Shown: one piece after another, positions 19,488-28,398 of the stretch | Numbering within the stretch: the first letter of the stretch is position 1 | Layout: every line of letters begins with the position of its first letter | Assembly (NCBI RefSeq): GCF_002234615.1 | Contig: NZ_NMQW01000037.1 | Coordinates: 1 to 64,000, forward strand | Direction: 5' to 3' | Origin: Paenibacillus rigui | GTDB taxonomy: Bacteria; Bacillota; Bacilli; Paenibacillales; NBRC-103111 | DNA: 64,000 nucleotides | Made by a program: the position numbers and the translations under genes | The notes under the pieces: model-generated | Databases searched by the model: none | The model's input: only the letters and a program-made list of their open reading frames with translations | What the model was told of the DNA's origin: nothing

Positions 19488-19522
19488 TATAAACGCTTCG
19501 ACAATATTTCCCAGCGTTTATA
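19488..19522 (+). promoter_or_regulatory. Perfect 10-base inverted repeat in the DUF5695-like gene leader
   Basis: tataaacgct (19488-19497) and agcgtttata (19513-19522) are exact reverse complements separated by 15 bases. They sit just downstream of the likely -10 element and about 15 bases before the ribosome binding site. This could be an operator for a dimeric regulator or a 5' hairpin that stabilises the mRNA. There is no T-tract, so it is not a terminator. Confidence 0.55.
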
Positions 19523-19555
19523 AACAAATCCAAAAAAAGAGAGTGAGGTTTCTTC

Positions 19556-22500
19556 ATGCAAATGGGAAGCAGGTTTTGGCACGAATGGTCCAAGCCTCGG
19601 CACATCCAGCTGTTTGCAGCTTCCGCCTTCGCGGCGGCGGCCATCATGTTCCTTCCTCAGGATGCATCGGCAGCAACAATCTCCAACAGCAACTTCACCG
19701 TACAGACAGGCACCAACGGGGAGATTACGTCTCTGCAAATTGGAGGTGATACGTACCCGACCAACTATGTAATGAATGCGACGAACGCGCCGAATCAGAA
19801 TACGGCGGACCATCAGTGGGTTGGCGAGCTTATGTTTACGTACAAGCTTGGTTCTGGCGCATGGACGCAAGCGCTTACTAACAAATCCTCCGATGTGAGA
19901 ACCATTACGCAGTCAGGCAATACTGTCAATGTAAGCTATCAGAATTCAGCAAACAGCGCGGGCATTCGTAACTTTAAAGTGGACGAATCGTATGCGCTCG
20001 AGAATGATTACTTGAAATGGCAGATTACCGTGACCAATACAAGCAGCCAGACGCTGGAGATTGGTGATTTCGGGCTTCCGCTTCCGTTCAACGAATTTTT
20101 TAGCGGGGGGAATAATGAGGAAATTTATGAAACTCGAACCATTACGCATGCTTTTATCGGCAATAACAGCTCCTATATTGTTGCGCAGCGGCCGAGTGGG
20201 ATTGGGCCTTTCCTGCTGATGGTTCCCGATACCACCACGGGGGCGGGGCTCGAATACCAGGACAACTGGCGCGTCGAGGAGCATCCGAACAGCACCTGGG
20301 CTGCGGATCAAGGGGGCTATGCCAAAGGGTTGAACGTATATTACATTCATTCCAATGTGATCAAAAGCAATAATCGCGGCTACCTGCCGAATACGAGCTT
20401 GACACTGGCCCCGGGGGCTAGCAAAACGTACGCCTTTAAGTTTTTTAAAGCGGCGGATGAGTACGCGATACAGGACAGGCTGTACAGCGAAGGCATGATT
20501 GATGTGAATGTCGTGCCCGGGATGATCGTGCCTACGAATCAGACGGCAAAGTTCGACCTGCATACCTCGAAGACCATTACGAGCATCACCCCGCAGTATC
20601 CATCGGAAACAACCGTCACATCGTTGGGCACCACAGGAACCAACCATAAGCTGTACCAGCTGACCATGAGTCATTTGGGTGCTAACAATATTACCGTGAC
20701 GTACGGAAGCGGCGAGAAGACGGTGCTTCAATTTTACGCCATTGAGCCTATTGATACAGCGCTGCAGCGGCATGCGACGTTCATGGTGAACAATCAGCAG
20801 TGGAATGTACCCGGCGATATCCGGGATAAGGTATTCGATGATTGGATGATGCAGACCAAAGCCAAGCGCAATAATTTTGCGGGCTATTGGGGCTGGGGCG
20901 ATGATTGGGGCTTAACTCACGGCCAGTTCCTCGCGGAGAAAAACGCATTGTCACCGGTGGCTTCGGAAGTGACGGCGCTGGACAATTACCTGGAGACAGC
21001 GATATGGACCAATCTGATGAACGGGCATCACAGCGATTATCTCGTTCCCGACTTCTTGATGGCCCAGCCGAATACGACCCCGACCTATAGAGGCTACGCC
21101 TACCCGCATATTTACAACACTTACTTCAGCATGTACAAAATTGCCAAAATGTACCCGAATCTCATTACCTACAAAAACCCTAAAAATACGTACCTGCTGC
21201 GTGCATATAACATTTTTAAAGCGCTGTATGACGGTCCTGTAGCTTATAACTGGAACACGGGCTTGATGGGAGAGCTGACGACGCCGGACATTATTAAAGC
21301 GTTGCAGGATGAAGGCTTAACGACGGAGGCAAACGATATCATCAGCAAAATGGCCACCAAGTACAACAATTTTGCTTCGACCACCTACCCGTACGGCTCC
21401 GAATACAACTACGACAATACAGGGGAAGAGGCCGTCTACATGCTGGCCAAAATGAACAATAACAACACGATTCGCGGCAAGATTAATGCCAAGACAAGAG
21501 CCGCCCGCGGCCATATGCCTGTCTGGTACTATTACGCCGATCCCGTAACGATCACCGGGGATAACTGGTGGAATTTCCAATACACGACTTCGCTTGCCGG
21601 TTATGCGATGGATGATTGGATCCGCACGAATTCTACGAAGCCGGAAACCGAGCAGCGGTTGTCCTATGCCGCCAAAATTGCCAATGTCAGCGCCATTAAC
21701 TCCGGACAAATCAGCAGCGATCCTGCCAATATCGGTGCGGTATCGTGGACCTACCAGGCGAATAAGGGCAATTATGGCGCTCTCGGTCTGGACGGCGGGC
21801 CGTTGTTCAACGGCTGGAGAGGCATGAGCGGGGAAGCGGATCTAGGCTTGTTCGGGGCGTTAAAAGTATTAAGCGCGGATGTGGCCGTCGATCCGATCTT
21901 TGGATTGTATGGCTATGGAGCGGACGTTTCGTTAAGCGGAGGTGCTTACACGGTCACGCCGAAGGATGGCTTGAACAAGCGCTTGAACCTCATTACTGAG
22001 AAGTTCTCGATGGAGCTTGAAAGAGATCAGTACACGGCGGCGACGGTAGCTACCGTCAAAAACAATGTATATTTTACACTGAAAAATATGATGACTTCAG
22101 CGGCCCATACAACCAAAGTCACATTTACCGGACTTGCTGCGGGTACCTATGACGTGCTTATCAACAATACGAAGGTCAGCACTGTAAGTGCTGCAGGCAG
22201 CGGAAAAACCGTTGTGAACCTGAGCATCGGTACTAATGCGACGTATGATGTGAAGCTGCAGGCCGCAACCTCCACCGGACCGACGGATATAGCGCCTCAG
22301 GGAACAGCGACGACTTCGTTTGTATCCTCCTGGGAAAGCTTGGCCGGGCTGAACGATGGCTACGCGCCTACAAGCTCCAATGACAGAGGACACCCGGTGT
22401 ACGGCAATTGGGATAACCCCGGAACAACGCAATGGGTACAGTATGATTTCGCCTCAGCCAGAACGATATCCAGCACGGACATCTACTGGTTTGATGACGA

Positions 22501-22714
22501 TCAAGGCATTGATCTTCCAGCCTCTTATACGCTCCAGTATTGGAATGGAACCGCATGGGTCAATGTAGCGAACCCATCGGGTCTTGGCATCGCTGCGAAC
22601 CAATACAATACAACCACCTTCACCCCGGTATCGACAACAAAATTCAGAGTCAATATTACGGCAAAAGCTGCGTATTCGACAGGAATGGAGTCCTGGAAGG
22701 TTTACGGTACGTAA
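19556..22714 (+). CDS. Secreted DUF5695-like protein with C-terminal carbohydrate-binding domain
   Basis: 1052 residues. A signal peptide ends at ASA/ATI near residue 40. The body (about 45-890) resembles the DUF5695 family as I remember it, including aromatic-rich (WGWGDDWG, WWNFQYTTSLAGYAMDDWIR) helical repeats like those of alpha/alpha-barrel glycosidases. Residues from about 905 form a discoidin-like beta-sandwich (SFVSSWESLAGLNDG, YWFDDDQGIDLP) of the kind found beside arabinofuranosidases, presumably binding polysaccharide. The enzymatic activity is unknown. It stands alone between a terminator and a second importer, with its own cre box. A gtgagg site precedes the ATG. GH127 and importers nearby suggest it releases oligosaccharides outside the cell. 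Confidence 0.7.
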   Translation: MQMGSRFWHEWSKPRHIQLFAASAFAAAAIMFLPQDASAATISNSNFTVQTGTNGEITSLQIGGDTYPTNYVMNATNAPNQNTADHQWVGELMFTYKLGSGAWTQALTNKSSDVRTITQSGNTVNVSYQNSANSAGIRNFKVDESYALENDYLKWQITVTNTSSQTLEIGDFGLPLPFNEFFSGGNNEEIYETRTITHAFIGNNSSYIVAQRPSGIGPFLLMVPDTTTGAGLEYQDNWRVEEHPNSTWAADQGGYAKGLNVYYIHSNVIKSNNRGYLPNTSLTLAPGASKTYAFKFFKAADEYAIQDRLYSEGMIDVNVVPGMIVPTNQTAKFDLHTSKTITSITPQYPSETTVTSLGTTGTNHKLYQLTMSHLGANNITVTYGSGEKTVLQFYAIEPIDTALQRHATFMVNNQQWNVPGDIRDKVFDDWMMQTKAKRNNFAGYWGWGDDWGLTHGQFLAEKNALSPVASEVTALDNYLETAIWTNLMNGHHSDYLVPDFLMAQPNTTPTYRGYAYPHIYNTYFSMYKIAKMYPNLITYKNPKNTYLLRAYNIFKALYDGPVAYNWNTGLMGELTTPDIIKALQDEGLTTEANDIISKMATKYNNFASTTYPYGSEYNYDNTGEEAVYMLAKMNNNNTIRGKINAKTRAARGHMPVWYYYADPVTITGDNWWNFQYTTSLAGYAMDDWIRTNSTKPETEQRLSYAAKIANVSAINSGQISSDPANIGAVSWTYQANKGNYGALGLDGGPLFNGWRGMSGEADLGLFGALKVLSADVAVDPIFGLYGYGADVSLSGGAYTVTPKDGLNKRLNLITEKFSMELERDQYTAATVATVKNNVYFTLKNMMTSAAHTTKVTFTGLAAGTYDVLINNTKVSTVSAAGSGKTVVNLSIGTNATYDVKLQAATSTGPTDIAPQGTATTSFVSSWESLAGLNDGYAPTSSNDRGHPVYGNWDNPGTTQWVQYDFASARTISSTDIYWFDDDQGIDLPASYTLQYWNGTAWVNVANPSGLGIAANQYNTTTFTPVSTTKFRVNITAKAAYSTGMESWKVYGT

Positions 22715-22723
22715 GGTGTAATG

Positions 22724-22766
22724 AAGCTGTCCAAGCTGGCCTGCCCGGCCTCTTGGGCAGCTTTTT
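22724..22766 (+). terminator. Terminator after the DUF5695-like gene
   Basis: A twelve-base-pair stem, aagctgtccaag with cttgggcagctt (one G-T pair), encloses a second small ggcc hairpin and is followed by Ts. Confidence 0.85.
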
Positions 22767-22915
22767 GTTTGTCAGTCCGATAGCCGTGCACCTGATTGCA
22801 AATAGGTTGATATTTTTAAAAAAGTGGTTGAGATCCTTTGTCGTCAAGCCGCAGCGGTTTAGCTTATAATTCAGCTGTAGCGCTTTCACAAACCATAAAA
22901 TGGGGGATGAGAAAT

Positions 22916-24214
22916 ATGAAAAGATCACTCAGTATTACGCTGGCCTTAGGCTTAGCCTTGTCTACCGTGCTGAGCGCCTGCTCCAGCCAACCGGAGGCAC
23001 CGCCGAAAGCAGGCTCGACGCCAACGAAGTTAACGTTCTGGACCTTCGTCGATTTGCATCAGAAGTATTGGGAGAGCATGGCCCAAAGCTGGAACAAGTC
23101 GCATCCGGAGGAGCCGATTCAGCTGGAAGCGACAACGATTCCATACGATGATATGCACTCCAAGCTGCTGATCGCATTGCAGACCAAAACGGGAGCGCCG
23201 GATCTGGTTGATATCGAGCAAAGTAAATTTCCGAATTTTGTACGCGGTCAAACGAATTTGGTTCCTCTGGATGACATCGTATCCCCGGCGCTGCCGAATA
23301 TTGTGAAATCCCGGGTCGATATTTACAGCAAGAACGGCAAGTATTACGGGGTGGATTACCATGTTGGCGCGACCGTCATTTATTACAACAAAGAGATATT
23401 AGACAAAGCGGGCGTCAATCCAGACAATATCAAGCTGTGGAGTGACCTGGAATCCGCGGGCAATCAAGTGCTTGAGAGAACAGGCAAGCCCATCATTACG
23501 TTCGAGGGCAATGGAAACTGGTCTTGGTGGCCTGCCATCTCCCAGCAGAAATCGGACCAGGTCGATGCCAAGGGGAATGTGACGATCGACAATGAGGTCA
23601 ATATCAAGACGATGCAATTTTTCCAGAAGCTCGTGAATGAGAAGATCGCTGCCGTCGCTCCGGGTGCCGGTCATGATACGGAAGAATATTTTGGCTTTAT
23701 GAACAAAGGCGGCGCAGCCTCCGTCTTCATGCCGTTCTGGTTCATGGGGCGCTTCACCGATAAAATGCCGGATCTGAAAGGCAAAATGATCGTACGGCCC
23801 ATGCCTGCATGGGAGCCGGGAGGTAACCGTTCGGCAGGTATGGGTGGAACCGCCACCTCGATTACAGATCAGTCCAAGCATGTTGAACTCGCCAAGAAAT
23901 TTCTCACCTATTCGAAGCTGACCAAAGACAGCGGCATCCAAATTTGGAAGCAGCTTGGGTTCGATCCGATCGTGACCGATGCCTGGACCGATGCGGCGAT
24001 GAAGGAATCCAACAAATTTACGGATTACTTCGGCAACGATATTTTCGATACGCTGCTGAAGGTGAAGAATGAAATCGCTCCTGTCAACATTACGGACAAC
24101 GAGCCACTCGTGTTCGATGCCATACGCAACAAAGCGATGCCGCAAATTTTCCTTGAGAAGAAGGACCCGGCTCAAGTGTTGAAGGCTGTCGGGGACGAGT
24201 TAAGAAAAAAATAG
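22916..24214 (+). CDS. Extracellular sugar-binding lipoprotein (ABC importer 2, family 1)
   Basis: 432 residues. The lipobox VLSAC follows a clear signal peptide and the solute-binding domain starts at TKLTFWTFVDLHQKYWE. The frame is open back to 22838, but the ATG at 22916 is preceded by gggggatga and gives the signal peptide at the N-terminus. A TATAAT at 22865-22870 is a likely -10. It is the first gene of an operon with two permeases and a GH127 enzyme, so the ligand may be a beta-L-arabinofuranoside oligosaccharide; that is inference from context. Confidence 0.9.
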   Translation: MKRSLSITLALGLALSTVLSACSSQPEAPPKAGSTPTKLTFWTFVDLHQKYWESMAQSWNKSHPEEPIQLEATTIPYDDMHSKLLIALQTKTGAPDLVDIEQSKFPNFVRGQTNLVPLDDIVSPALPNIVKSRVDIYSKNGKYYGVDYHVGATVIYYNKEILDKAGVNPDNIKLWSDLESAGNQVLERTGKPIITFEGNGNWSWWPAISQQKSDQVDAKGNVTIDNEVNIKTMQFFQKLVNEKIAAVAPGAGHDTEEYFGFMNKGGAASVFMPFWFMGRFTDKMPDLKGKMIVRPMPAWEPGGNRSAGMGGTATSITDQSKHVELAKKFLTYSKLTKDSGIQIWKQLGFDPIVTDAWTDAAMKESNKFTDYFGNDIFDTLLKVKNEIAPVNITDNEPLVFDAIRNKAMPQIFLEKKDPAQVLKAVGDELRKK

Positions 24215-24228
24215 TCAGGAGCTAAAGT

Positions 24229-25146
24229 ATGCCGAGTGAACATGCGCTAGTAAGGGTTCATGCTGTCAGCAGGAGGAAAACATTCCGATGGGCGCCTTAT
24301 TTGTTTATATTGCCCTTCCTGCTATCGTTCTTGCTGTTCTTCGCCTATCCTATCGCGAGCTCAATCCTCATGAGCTTCCAGCATATTGAGCCGGGTGAGG
24401 AAACGTTCATCGGATTGGACAATTACAGGAAGCTGTGGAATCCCGACTTTATCAAGGCCATTACGAACAATTTCAGCTATACGTTCTGGACGCTGCTTGT
24501 TCTCATTCCAGGCCCGATGGTGCTTGCCGTACTCCTGAATGCTAAGCTGACGCCGGCACGCAACTTTTTTCGATCGGCGCTGTTTATTCCGGCTCTGACC
24601 TCGGTAGTTGTGGCAGGTGCGATATTCCGGCTCATCTTCGGTGAACTGGACGGCTCACTGATGAACTCCGTGCTGCAGCTCTTCGGGCTCTCCAGTCAAA
24701 AGTGGCTGCTGCAGCAAAACACGGCAATGCTTGCCATGGTACTGCTGGCTGCATGGAGATGGATGGGGATCAATATTCTGTATTATTTATCCGCGCTTCA
24801 GAGCATTCCAAGGGATCTGTATGAATCCGCGAAGATCGATGGGGCAGGGATCTGGAACCAGTTTATCCGCATTACTGTTCCCATGCTAAGGCCGATCACC
24901 ATTTATGTGCTCACGATAAGCATTTACGGCGGGTTTGCCATGTTCACGGAGAGCTACATGCTGTGGGCGGGCAAACCTTCCCCGCAAAATATCGGACTCA
25001 CAATCGTAGGGTACATCTATCAGCAGGGCTTCCAATATTTCAATTTAGGCTTCGGAGCCGCCATTGGCGTTGCTTTGCTGGGTATCACATTGCTGCTGAA
25101 TCTTATTCAATTAGCATGGTTTGGCTTGTTTCGGAAGGAGGAATAG
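24229..25146 (+). CDS. Sugar ABC permease 2a
   Basis: 305 residues with six membrane segments and EAA motif LYESAKIDGAGIWNQFIRITVPM. It lies 14 bases after the binding-protein gene, with caggag upstream of the ATG. Together with permease 2b it forms the membrane channel of importer 2. No ATPase is encoded here, as for importer 1. Confidence 0.92.
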   Translation: MPSEHALVRVHAVSRRKTFRWAPYLFILPFLLSFLLFFAYPIASSILMSFQHIEPGEETFIGLDNYRKLWNPDFIKAITNNFSYTFWTLLVLIPGPMVLAVLLNAKLTPARNFFRSALFIPALTSVVVAGAIFRLIFGELDGSLMNSVLQLFGLSSQKWLLQQNTAMLAMVLLAAWRWMGINILYYLSALQSIPRDLYESAKIDGAGIWNQFIRITVPMLRPITIYVLTISIYGGFAMFTESYMLWAGKPSPQNIGLTIVGYIYQQGFQYFNLGFGAAIGVALLGITLLLNLIQLAWFGLFRKEE

Positions 25147-25152
25147 CCTGCA

Positions 25153-26004
25153 ATGAAATCCAAACAAAGCCTTCTTATGCCTAAGACAGTGCTTTTCGTT
25201 CTTTTCACGGCTCTTGCCATCATGGCGTTGTTTCCGCTGTACGCGTTATTTCTTGGCTCGTTAAAGCCGGCAACGGAATTTTTTCGGTATGGGCTTAACG
25301 TCAGATGGGATTTCGATCTCATGAGCCTTCATAATTACCAGTCGATTTTCGAAGCCAAGGGCGCCGCCAAGCATTATTTTACCTGGTACAAGAACAGTGT
25401 AATGATTACGGTTATTTTCACAATCCTCAGCTTACTGCTGTCGTCCATGGTAGGCTACGGCTTGGCAATGTATCAATTTGCTGGAAGAAACTTCGTGTTT
25501 TCGCTTGTTTTACTAACGATGATGGTGCCTGTCGAGATTATTATTCTTCCTCTGTACAAAGAAATGATTGCCCTCAGGCTGATTAATACGATCTGGGGTA
25601 TTATTTTACCTTTTGCCGTCGCACCGCTGCCGATTTTTTTCTTTCGTCAGTTTGCCTTAAGCCTGCCCAAGGATTTCATGGATGCCGGGCGCATGGACGG
25701 CTGCGGCGAAGCCGGTATATTTTTCCGAATTATGGTACCGCTGATGGTACCGGCCTATGGTTCCATGGCGATTCTTCAGGCGTTGGCCAGCTGGAACAAC
25801 TTCCTGTGGCCGATCATCGTGATGCGGACTACCGACAAATTCACGCTTCCTATCGGGCTCGCTACCTTCTTATCGCCGCTCAGCGATAATTATGACGTGC
25901 TAATTGCCGGAGCTGTACTGTCTATAGTACCGATTCTAATTTTGTTTGTGTTTTTCCAACGCTTCTTTATTGAAGGTCTTACCGTTGGCGGCGTTAAAGG
26001 CTGA
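25153..26004 (+). CDS. Sugar ABC permease 2b
   Basis: 283 residues with six membrane segments and EAA-type loop DFMDAGRMDGCGEAGIFFRI. It begins six bases after permease 2a with ggagga upstream and ends with the common GGVKG tail. It is the second channel subunit of importer 2. Confidence 0.92.
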   Translation: MKSKQSLLMPKTVLFVLFTALAIMALFPLYALFLGSLKPATEFFRYGLNVRWDFDLMSLHNYQSIFEAKGAAKHYFTWYKNSVMITVIFTILSLLLSSMVGYGLAMYQFAGRNFVFSLVLLTMMVPVEIIILPLYKEMIALRLINTIWGIILPFAVAPLPIFFFRQFALSLPKDFMDAGRMDGCGEAGIFFRIMVPLMVPAYGSMAILQALASWNNFLWPIIVMRTTDKFTLPIGLATFLSPLSDNYDVLIAGAVLSIVPILILFVFFQRFFIEGLTVGGVKG

Positions 26005-26045
26005 CAGGCTAATAATATAAAAGTGGATGAGAGTGGTGCTAGCAT

Positions 26046-28025
26046 ATGACAAAGCAAACAGCAGACTTTAGTTCGAGGGCATTAAGCGTCCGTGTGGAGG
26101 ATCCTTTCTGGTCTCCCTATATTCAATTGGTAAAAGATGTCGTGATCCCTTATCAATGGGATGCATTGAATGACTTGATTGAGGGGGCAGCGCCCAGCTG
26201 CGCGATCCGCAATTTCCGTATCGCAGCAGGGGAAGAACAGGGAAGCTTCAGCGGCATGGTATTTCAGGACAGCGATTTGTACAAATGGATTGAGGCTGTG
26301 GGTTTTATTCTGGAGGCACAGCCTGATCCCGAACTGGAGCAGGTTGCAGATGATGTCATCGAGCTGCTAGCGAAAGCGCAGCAGCCCGATGGGTATTTAA
26401 ACACCTATTTTACGGTGAAGGAGCCCGATAGCCGTTGGACCAATTTGGCGGAGTGCCACGAGCTTTACTGCGCCGGTCATCTCATTGAAGCGGGCGTTGC
26501 ATATTTCCAGAGTACAGGGAAGCGCAGGTTATTGGATGTATGCTGCCGGTTTGCAGATTACGTCGATACCGTATTCGGGAATGAGCCTGACAAGCTTCAG
26601 GGGTATGACGGACACCAGGAAATTGAGCTGGCTCTGATGAAGCTATATGAAGTGACAGGGGAGGCGCGATACCTGAAGCTCAGCCAGTTTTTTCTCGATG
26701 AACGCGGCAAGCAGCCCGGATTTTATTTACAAGAGTATCGCCGGCGCGGAAACAAGGTGCATTTCCCCGAGCTGGATATCGCACACGATCTGAAATACAG
26801 TCAAGCGCACATTCCCGTGCGCCAGCAAGAAACCGCCGTCGGTCATGCCGTCCGTCTTGTCTATATGTGCACGGGCATGGCGCACGTTGCCGCCGTAACG
26901 AAGGATGAAGGGCTGATTGAGGCGTGCCGCAAGCTTTGGTCCAATATCGTCCGCAAGCAAATGTATGTTACCGGAGCCATAGGCGCTATGGCGTATGGAG
27001 AGGCTTTCACTGTCGATTATGATCTGCCGAGCGATACTATTTATGGGGAAACGTGCGCGTCCATTGGACTCATCTTTTTTGCCAGACGCATGTTGGAGCT
27101 GGAGCCCAGAAGCGAGTATGCTCATGTGCTGGAGCGCGCGCTGTATAACACGGTCCTTAGCGGGATGGCGAAGGATGGTAAGCACTTTTTCTATGTGAAT
27201 CCGCTGGAGGTTTATCCCAAAGCCAATCCGATGAACAAAATATATGAGCATGTAAAATTGCAGCGCCAGCAGTGGTTCGGCTGCTCCTGCTGCCCTCCCA
27301 ACATTGCGAGACTGCTCGCTTCGCTCAACCGTTATGTGTATACCTTTAAGGAAAACACGCTATACGCGCACCTGTACATAGGGGGGGAAGCCCGAGTTGA
27401 TCTCGGAGGCCAATATGTAACGATCGGGCAAAGCTCCGGCTACACCGAGGACGGCCGTGTCCGGTTCGAAGTGCAGACGGATCAGGAAACCGCTTCATTT
27501 GCTCTGGCATTACGAATTCCGGAATGGTGCCGAACGGTACAATATCGGGTGAACAATGTCGCTTGTCATCCGCCGGATGAGGTGGTTGACGGGTATGCCC
27601 GAATCCTGAGAGATTGGCGGTCCGGCGATACCGTGGAGCTTCAGTTTGAGATGCGGGTCCATTCTGTAGCAGGACACCCGCTGATTCGGCAAACAGCCGG
27701 GAAAATAGCGCTTCAGCGCGGACCCTTCCTCTACTGCATGGAGGAAGTGGATAACGGGAGCAATCTGCACCTACTCCAAATCACAAGTGACAAGGCATTT
27801 CAAGTCGAATACGACCCGCATTTGCTTGGAGGTTTGCATAAAATTGTCGCCTCTTCCGTACGTACTGAAATTCCTTCCGAGGAGGACGGTTTATATTTCA
27901 GCGATACCCAGTGGCCGTCCAGCCCTGTCCAAGCCACTTTCATCCCCTATTATGCCTGGGGCAATCGCGGGGTAGGGGAGATGCGGGTATGGGTGAATGA
28001 AACCGGGATTCCTTCGGTGAAATAA
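26046..28025 (+). CDS. Glycoside hydrolase family 127 (beta-L-arabinofuranosidase)
   Basis: 659 residues with no signal peptide, so it acts in the cytoplasm on imported oligosaccharides. The N-terminal pattern SVRVEDPFWSPYIQLVKDVVIPYQ and the motif WFGCSCCPPNIARLLASL are hallmarks of GH127; the cysteines of this motif bind zinc and provide the nucleophile in characterised enzymes. An (alpha/alpha)6 barrel is followed by beta domains from about residue 430. It removes terminal beta-L-arabinofuranose. It lies 41 bases downstream of permease 2b and completes the importer-2 operon. Not every GH127 member acts on arabinose; some act on other sugars. Confidence 0.88.
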   Translation: MTKQTADFSSRALSVRVEDPFWSPYIQLVKDVVIPYQWDALNDLIEGAAPSCAIRNFRIAAGEEQGSFSGMVFQDSDLYKWIEAVGFILEAQPDPELEQVADDVIELLAKAQQPDGYLNTYFTVKEPDSRWTNLAECHELYCAGHLIEAGVAYFQSTGKRRLLDVCCRFADYVDTVFGNEPDKLQGYDGHQEIELALMKLYEVTGEARYLKLSQFFLDERGKQPGFYLQEYRRRGNKVHFPELDIAHDLKYSQAHIPVRQQETAVGHAVRLVYMCTGMAHVAAVTKDEGLIEACRKLWSNIVRKQMYVTGAIGAMAYGEAFTVDYDLPSDTIYGETCASIGLIFFARRMLELEPRSEYAHVLERALYNTVLSGMAKDGKHFFYVNPLEVYPKANPMNKIYEHVKLQRQQWFGCSCCPPNIARLLASLNRYVYTFKENTLYAHLYIGGEARVDLGGQYVTIGQSSGYTEDGRVRFEVQTDQETASFALALRIPEWCRTVQYRVNNVACHPPDEVVDGYARILRDWRSGDTVELQFEMRVHSVAGHPLIRQTAGKIALQRGPFLYCMEEVDNGSNLHLLQITSDKAFQVEYDPHLLGGLHKIVASSVRTEIPSEEDGLYFSDTQWPSSPVQATFIPYYAWGNRGVGEMRVWVNETGIPSVK

Positions 28026-28029
28026 TAAG

Positions 28030-28264
28030 CAAACAAAGAAAAAATCTCTCTGGCTGAGAAGCCACTGAAAAAGCTACGGGCTGCAAGCTGCATGGACGGA
28101 TCATTCTTCCGATCGCTGTTGTCCCCCGGATTTTCTAAGTTTCAATCCGCTTATAGTGGTCAAAATCCGGGGACAAAGGCGAACGCTAATGCTTCTATAC
28201 AATGATTCCGTTCACTCCGCCCGTTTTTCAGTGACCTCCTTGCTAAGGGGGTTTTTCTTTGTTT
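28030..28264. repeat. Intergenic inverted-repeat element with outward-facing terminators
   Basis: The stretch is framed by the exact 13-base inverted repeat aaacaaagaaaaa (28030-28042) and tttttctttgttt (28252-28264). A nested pair, cactgaaaaa (28063-28072) and tttttcagtg (28224-28233), lies inside. The core has a further long inverted repeat (28120-28134 with 28162-28175, centred on the tccccggatttt theme). Small hairpins beside the outer T-tracts make a plus-strand terminator at the right end and a minus-strand terminator at the left end. There is no coding capacity. It resembles non-coding repeats I recall from paenibacilli; copy number cannot be judged from one window. Confidence 0.6.
28234..28262 (+). 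terminator. Terminator for the importer 2/GH127 operon
   Basis: ctcctt pairs with aagggg around gct and a T-tract follows; it forms the right end of the repeat element. A mirror-image terminator for the minus-strand araC-type gene lies at the left end (about 28036-28060). Confidence 0.65.
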
Positions 28265-28398
28265 GCAGCTAAGGAGGCAAGGGAGCGGGACAAAGCACAG
28301 GGTAGAACGGAGGGAGTCAGGCGTGGGGTGGAGGAGCGGAGCGTCCTCCGTAGAAGCTTGTGTTCTATCGCTGCTAGGCTGGATTCATGCTGATTTTG
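28265..28398. other. G-rich spacer after the repeat
   Basis: 134 bases with no gene. It contains a short hairpin (ggagga/tcctcc near 28331-28350) and purine-rich runs on the plus strand. Nothing else was recognised. Confidence 0.3.

Noticed and set aside
19946-20773. 275-codon minus-strand ORF inside the DUF5695-like gene
   Set aside because: The composition is an antisense mirror of the plus-strand coding sequence; no protein family features were seen.
22875-22888. cre box CTGTAGCGCTTTCA before ABC importer 2
   Set aside because: The right half is good but three positions in the left half do not fit; it is too weak to list as a feature.
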